Shown here: piece by piece, positions 60,590 to 64,000 of the stretch
Layout: every line of letters begins with the position of its first letter
Numbering within the stretch: position 1 is the stretch's first letter
NCBI GenBank assembly: GCA_002086835.1
Contig: MVIG01000001.1
Coordinates: 62,001 to 126,000, forward strand
DNA: 64,000 nt
Direction of reading: 5' to 3'
From: Mycolicibacterium porcinum
Lineage (GTDB): Bacteria; Actinomycetota; Actinomycetes; Mycobacteriales; Mycobacteriaceae
Program-made: the position numbers and the translations under genes
The notes under the pieces: model-generated
Database searches by the model: none
What the model was told of the DNA's origin: nothing
The model's input: the letters and a program-made list of their open reading frames with translations, nothing else

Positions 60590-60684
60590 ACCCTTATCGT
60601 CGCCGTCGGGGGCCGAACTCCGACGGTGTTGTGCGAAGAATTTTCGGCAGGAAAATCATTGGCCCGGGTCGGGCCGGGTGCGTC

Positions 60685-61416
60685 ATGGTGGTCGTCGTGG
60701 TGGACGTGGATGCATTCAAGCGGGACGGGTTCGTCGAGGTCGAGCAGGCGGTTCCGGCCGAAATCGCCGATGCGGCCAGGGATCTGCTCTGGACGCAGAT
60801 CGGATTGTCCCCGGATGATCCGGCGTCGTGGGCCACCGCGGTGGTATGGGCGGCCGATCTGACCGGGGCCGGGCCGTTCGGCCAGGTGGTGAACAGCGCC
60901 CCGCTCGCCGGTGCCCTGGACCAGATCTGCGGAACCGGAGGTTGGCAGGCCCGCGGGTCGCTGGGCAACATCCCGGTCCGGTTTCCTGTTGACCCGCCCG
61001 CCGAGGATCGGGGCTGGCACATCGATGCCAACACCCCCTTGCCCGGCGGGCAGTGGGCGGTCAGCGGCCGCCCGCACACCGTTCTGGTGCTGACCCTGTT
61101 GTCGGAGGTGGGGCCCGACGACGCGCCGACGCGCATTCGTGTGGGTTCACACCGCGACGTGGCCGGGGTGCTGGGGCCCGAGCCGGTCGACTTCGTCGAA
61201 GCAGGCGCGCTGGTGGACCAGGTGAGCCGAGCCCGTCCGGTGGCTCATGCGGTCGGACAGCCCGGCGACATGTTCGTGGTGCATCCGTTCACGGCGCATG
61301 CCGCCGACGTACATCGCGGCAGCACACCGCGTTTCATGTCGCAGGCACCTGTGGTGCTCGCCGAGGCACTCAGTCCGCGCGGTCCCGCGGCACTGGCCTG
61401 CGTGTGGGACGACTAG
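60685..61416 (+). CDS. Phytanoyl-CoA dioxygenase (PhyH) family protein
   Basis: 243 residues from the ATG at 60685. Fe(II)/2-oxoglutarate dioxygenase fold: iron ligands His112 and Asp114 (GWHIDANTP) and a distal His near 200-205 ([19 protein letters not shown]), together with [12 protein letters not shown]. Substrate unknown; PhyH proteins hydroxylate acyl-CoAs or diverse small molecules. Convergent with mftR; the two stops share a CTAG. Divergent, with 95 bases, from the ECF sigma gene. Confidence 0.85.
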   Translation: MVVVVVDVDAFKRDGFVEVEQAVPAEIADAARDLLWTQIGLSPDDPASWATAVVWAADLTGAGPFGQVVNSAPLAGALDQICGTGGWQARGSLGNIPVRFPVDPPAEDRGWHIDANTPLPGGQWAVSGRPHTVLVLTLLSEVGPDDAPTRIRVGSHRDVAGVLGPEPVDFVEAGALVDQVSRARPVAHAVGQPGDMFVVHPFTAHAADVHRGSTPRFMSQAPVVLAEALSPRGPAALACVWDD

Positions 61417-62018
61417 CTTCCGGCCAGCGCCTCCAGTCCGGGCCGGGCCACCTCGAATGCCGCGGCGATGGCGTCGGCCAGGGCGACCGACTCGTCGGCC
61501 AGCCAGTGCTCATACGCCGACAGTGCGACGCCCAGCATCAGCCAGCCCGCGGTCTGGGGCATCAGATCGGCGGGCGCCGCACCGATCCGCTGTGCCACGT
61601 AGGCGGCGATGACCTCGCGCCATCCGGCGTACATCGTCATCGAATATGCCTGCAGTCCAGCGGTTTCCAAGATCACCCGCATGCGACGGCGGTGCTGGGC
61701 CATCTCTTGGTCGTCGTAGGTGTTGAACGACAGCAGAGCTGTGCGTAGCGCCTCGGCCAGCGGGATCTCGGTGCTCAGGGAGCCAAGCAGGTCACGCAGG
61801 TTTTGCAGGTGGGCGTCGAAGTCGCCCCAGGGGATGGCGTTCTTGGAGGCGTAGTAGCGGAACAGGGTGCGGCGCGCGATGCCTGCGGCCTTGGCCACGT
61901 CGTCGACGCTCACCTCGTCGAAGCCCCGGCTGGCGAACAGGGCCAGGGCGACGTCGGTGATGTGGTCCTGCGTGGTGGACGGGCGCCGGCCGACACGGGG
62001 CCCCGATACCTGCCGCAT
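61413..62018 (-). CDS. mftR: Mycofactocin system regulator MftR (TetR family)
   Basis: 201 residues. TetR N-terminal HTH ([56 protein letters not shown], about 16-71), and the C-terminal region [39 protein letters not shown] matching MftR. It lies divergent to mftA, 93 bases apart, which is the usual mycofactocin layout. From published work, MftR represses mft genes and releases DNA on binding long-chain acyl-CoAs. Confidence 0.92.
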   Translation of the reverse strand: MRQVSGPRVGRRPSTTQDHITDVALALFASRGFDEVSVDDVAKAAGIARRTLFRYYASKNAIPWGDFDAHLQNLRDLLGSLSTEIPLAEALRTALLSFNTYDDQEMAQHRRRMRVILETAGLQAYSMTMYAGWREVIAAYVAQRIGAAPADLMPQTAGWLMLGVALSAYEHWLADESVALADAIAAAFEVARPGLEALAGS

Positions 62019-62052
62019 GAAACCCGCCCTTCCATTTGTGCACTCGATGCCA

Positions 62053-62079
62053 TATTCTTGCGACTCAGGTCACAATTGT
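62053..62079. promoter_or_regulatory. mftA promoter and MftR operator candidate
   Basis: TATTCT (62053-62058) is a TANNNT -10 box for mftA, 53 bases before its ATG. ACAATTGT (62072-62079) is a perfect palindrome just downstream and a candidate core of the MftR operator. Both lie in the 93-base spacer between mftR and mftA. Confidence 0.5.
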
Positions 62080-62111
62080 CGAGACCCACAGTTGCAGGAA
62101 AGGTGCGATTC

Positions 62112-62207
62112 ATGGATCAGAACCCGCAGGTTGAAACCGAAACCCAGCTCGTCACCGAGACGCTCGTCGAAGAGGTCTCGATCGACGGTATGTGCGGGGT
62201 CTACTGA
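62112..62207 (+). CDS. mftA: Mycofactocin precursor peptide MftA
   Basis: 31 residues, too short for most gene finders, ending in the invariant core IDGMCGVY (24-31). The C-terminal Val-Tyr is decarboxylated and cyclised by MftC, released by MftE and deaminated by MftD to form the mycofactocin redox centre. The ATG has AGGAAAGG 10 bases upstream. The leader is acidic ([17 protein letters not shown]). It is followed 2 bases later by mftB. Identification is certain from the core sequence and context. Confidence 0.98.
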   Translation: MDQNPQVETETQLVTETLVEEVSIDGMCGVY

Positions 62208-62209
62208 CA

Positions 62210-62524
62210 GTGTCCGCAGAGGTGACCGATATGGCTGGGCGCACCGGCGTCGTATTCGACCCTGATGTCAGCTGGCGGTTGCACCACCAGGTGGCGGTGC
62301 GGCCCGAGCCGTTCGGTGCCCTGCTGTATCACTTCGGAACCCGCAAGCTGTCGTTTCTGAAGAACCGGACGGTCGTCGAGGTGGTCAACTCTCTGGCCGA
62401 TCACCCCGACGCCCGGTCCGCGTGCCGCGCGGCCGGTATCGCGGATTCCGACCAAGGCCCCTACCTGCATGCCCTGAGCGTGCTGGTGTCCTCGAAGATG
62501 CTCATCCCCGGGAACTCACAATGA
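62210..62524 (+). CDS. mftB: Mycofactocin biosynthesis chaperone MftB (RiPP recognition element)
   Basis: 104 residues from the GTG at 62210; the ATG at 62231 has a better AGAGGT ribosome binding site and would give 97 residues. MftB is a PqqD-like winged-helix RRE that binds the MftA leader and presents it to MftC. The text VSWRLHHQVAVRPEPFGALLYHFGTRKLSFLKNRTVVEVVNSLADHPDARSACRAAG..PYLHALSVLVSSKMLIPG is diagnostic. The stop overlaps the mftC start (ATGA). Confidence 0.95.
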   Translation: MSAEVTDMAGRTGVVFDPDVSWRLHHQVAVRPEPFGALLYHFGTRKLSFLKNRTVVEVVNSLADHPDARSACRAAGIADSDQGPYLHALSVLVSSKMLIPGNSQ

Positions 62525-63699
62525 CTTCTGTTGCCCCTGTTCCGAGGCTTGTCGAACAGTTCGAACACGGACTCGACGCCCCCATCTGCCTGACCTGGGA
62601 GCTCACCTACGCCTGCAACCTGGCGTGCGTGCACTGCCTGTCCTCGTCGGGCAAGCGGGACCCGCGCGAGCTCTCCACCGAGCAGTGCAAGGACATCATC
62701 GACGAGCTGGAACGGATGCAGGTGTTCTACGTGAACATCGGCGGTGGCGAACCCACTGTGCGCCCGGACTTCTGGGAGCTGGTCGACTACGCGACCGAGC
62801 ATCACGTCGGGGTCAAGTTCTCCACCAACGGTGTGCGGATCACGCCGGAGGTGGCCGCGAAGCTCGCCGCCAGCGACTACGTCGACGTGCAGATCTCGCT
62901 GGACGGGGCCAACGCCGAGGTCAACGACGCGGTGCGCGGCAAGGGCTCGTTCGACATGGCCGTGCGCGCGCTGGAAAACCTTGCCGCGGCAGGCTTTTCC
63001 GATGCCAAGATCTCGGTCGTGGTCACCCGCCACAACGTCGGCCAGCTCGACGAGTTCAAGGCGCTGGCCGACCGCTACGGGGCCACGCTGCGGATCACCC
63101 GGCTGCGCCCGTCGGGCCGCGGTGCCGACGTCTGGGACGAGCTGCACCCGACCGCTGACCAGCAGCGCCAGCTGTACAACTGGTTGGTCGCCCACGGTGA
63201 GCGGGTGCTGACCGGCGACTCGTTCTTCCACCTGTCGGGGCTGGGCGAGCCCGGCGCGCTGGCCGGGCTGAACCTGTGCGGGGCCGGCCGCGTGGTGTGC
63301 CTGATCGATCCGGTGGGTGACGTCTACGCCTGCCCGTTCGCCATCCATGACAAGTTCCTGGCCGGAAACATCCTGGAAGATAACGGTTTCCAGAACGTCT
63401 GGCAGAACTCCACGTTGTTCCGCGAGCTGCGCGAGCCGCAGTCGGCCGGTGCGTGCAGCGGTTGCGGGCACTACGACGCCTGCCGCGGCGGCTGCATGGC
63501 GGCCAAGTTCTTCACCGGTCTGCCGATGGACGGACCGGATCCCGAGTGCGTCGAAGGCTGGGGCGAGCCCGCTCTGGCGGCCGAGCGCATCAAACCCAAG
63601 CCCAGCGGTGACCACTCCCGCGGTACCAAGCAGGGGCCGGTGGCACTCAAGTTGCTGACCAAGCCGCCCGCCCGCGCCTGTAATGAAAGTCCGGTGTAA
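62521..63699 (+). CDS. mftC: Mycofactocin radical SAM maturase MftC
   Basis: 392 residues. Radical SAM cluster CNLACVHC with Cys32, Cys36 and Cys39; SAM motif GGGEPT; a C-terminal SPASM domain with cysteines in LCGAGRVVCLIDPVGDVYACPF and CSGCGHYDACRGGCMAAKFFTG..DPEC, which bind two auxiliary Fe-S clusters. MftC decarboxylates the C-terminal Tyr of MftA and forms the Val-Tyr C-C bond. The C-terminal tail (HSRGTKQGPVALKLLTKPPARACNESPV) is typical. Translationally coupled to mftB. Confidence 0.98.
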   Translation: MTSVAPVPRLVEQFEHGLDAPICLTWELTYACNLACVHCLSSSGKRDPRELSTEQCKDIIDELERMQVFYVNIGGGEPTVRPDFWELVDYATEHHVGVKFSTNGVRITPEVAAKLAASDYVDVQISLDGANAEVNDAVRGKGSFDMAVRALENLAAAGFSDAKISVVVTRHNVGQLDEFKALADRYGATLRITRLRPSGRGADVWDELHPTADQQRQLYNWLVAHGERVLTGDSFFHLSGLGEPGALAGLNLCGAGRVVCLIDPVGDVYACPFAIHDKFLAGNILEDNGFQNVWQNSTLFRELREPQSAGACSGCGHYDACRGGCMAAKFFTGLPMDGPDPECVEGWGEPALAAERIKPKPSGDHSRGTKQGPVALKLLTKPPARACNESPV

Positions 63700-63702
63700 T
63701 CC

Positions 63703-64000
63703 ATGGCCCGTGATACCTGGTTCGAGACCGTCGCCATCGCCCAGCAGCGGGCGAAGAAGCGGCTTCCCAAGTCCGCCTACTCGTCGCTGATCTCTGCCAG
63801 CGAGAAGGGCGTGACGGTCTCCGACAACGTCGAGTCGTTCGCCGAACTCGGGTTCGCGCCGCACGTGGTGGGTGCCACCGAGAAGCGTGAGATGGCGACA
63901 ACCGTGATGGGGCAGGACATCTCGATGCCGGTCATCATCTCGCCGACCGGTGTGCAGGCGGTCGATCCTGACGGCGAGGTGGCCGTGGCCCGCGCGGCGG
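63703..64000 (+). CDS. mftD: Mycofactocin oxidase MftD, 3'-truncated by the window edge
   Basis: First 99 residues of MftD, starting 3 bases after mftC. FMN-dependent enzyme of the alpha-hydroxy-acid oxidase family (lldD1 in older annotation) that deaminates the cyclised valine-tyrosine intermediate to premycofactocin. The N-terminus ARDTWFETVAIAQQRAKKRLPKSAYSSLISASEKGVTVSDNVESFAELGF and MPVIISPTGVQAVDPDGEVAVARAA is as expected. mftE and mftF presumably lie beyond the window. Confidence 0.95.
   Translation, partial: MARDTWFETVAIAQQRAKKRLPKSAYSSLISASEKGVTVSDNVESFAELGFAPHVVGATEKREMATTVMGQDISMPVIISPTGVQAVDPDGEVAVARAA

Overview
This is about 64 kb of GC-rich DNA from a mycobacterium, most likely a fast-growing, environmental Mycolicibacterium. 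The evidence is the gene order, which follows the M. tuberculosis Rv0641-Rv0694 interval as I recall it: rplA, mycolate methyltransferases, lipG, a UbiB-like kinase, alpha-mannosidase, ROK kinase, rplJL, mkl, rpoBC, end, fadE8, echA4, a PaaX-like regulator, echA5, TetR, rpsL-rpsG-fusA-tuf, a mycofactocin-coupled SDR, a ferredoxin reductase and mftR-A-B-C-D. It also has mycolic-acid enzymes, a GjpA-type porin, DUF3558 and DUF3060 secreted proteins, and an RpoB N-terminus that, as I recall, resembles that of M. smegmatis. The species is inference.

Layout. 1-4.6 kb: end of rplA with an in-frame triple repeat across its stop codon, an ECF sigma factor with a double DGPF/YCII protein, and two mycolic-acid methyltransferases. 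4.7-12.3 kb: lipG-ubiB pair, an MpaB/DUF2236 protein with a divergent TetR, two DinB-fold proteins with a divergent WYL regulator, a nucleotidyltransferase and an EEP hydrolase. 12.3-18.0 kb: an operon of GH38 alpha-mannosidase, a SurA-N-like protein (the 'fabD2' position) and a ROK sugar kinase. 18-21.5 kb: HxlR/DUF1772 divergent pair, the rplJ leader, rplJ-rplL, and mkl (ATPase of Mce lipid importers). 21.5-29.7 kb: about 600 bp of untranslated DNA and then rpoB-rpoC, ended by a very long hairpin. 29.7-36.8 kb: an AbiEi/DUF559 gene bracketed by hairpins of the same sequence family, endonuclease IV, a PAP2 membrane enzyme, and a tightly coupled fadE8-echA4-paaX-echA5 operon. 36.8-42 kb: envelope and secreted proteins (GjpA porin, two DUF3060, two DUF3558) with MarR and TetR regulators. 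42.3-46.8 kb: the str operon rpsL-rpsG-fusA-tuf.

46.8-64 kb: a cutinase-like protein and a SHOCT membrane protein are followed by an arginine module: ArcD-type antiporter, arginine deiminase, and on the other strand DDAH, ornithine aminotransferase, a cationic amino-acid transporter and a universal stress protein, with an AsnC/Lrp regulator divergent from ddaH. The module lies inside a stretch that in M. tuberculosis is purely translation plus mycofactocin genes, and it separates the mycofactocin-coupled SDR from the ferredoxin reductase. An ECF sigma/triple-VOC pair and a PhyH dioxygenase follow. The right edge holds the mycofactocin cluster: MftR repressor, MftA precursor (31 aa, ending in IDGMCGVY), MftB recognition chaperone, MftC radical SAM maturase and the start of MftD.

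Nothing here is a clearly new system. The best leads are short repeats and hairpins at the 3' ends of translation genes (rplA, fusA, rpoC), the arginine insertion, the 'fabD2' gene that looks like a SurA-type chaperone domain, and several operator-like palindromes between divergent regulator and target pairs. All functional calls come from reading sequence motifs; no database search was run.
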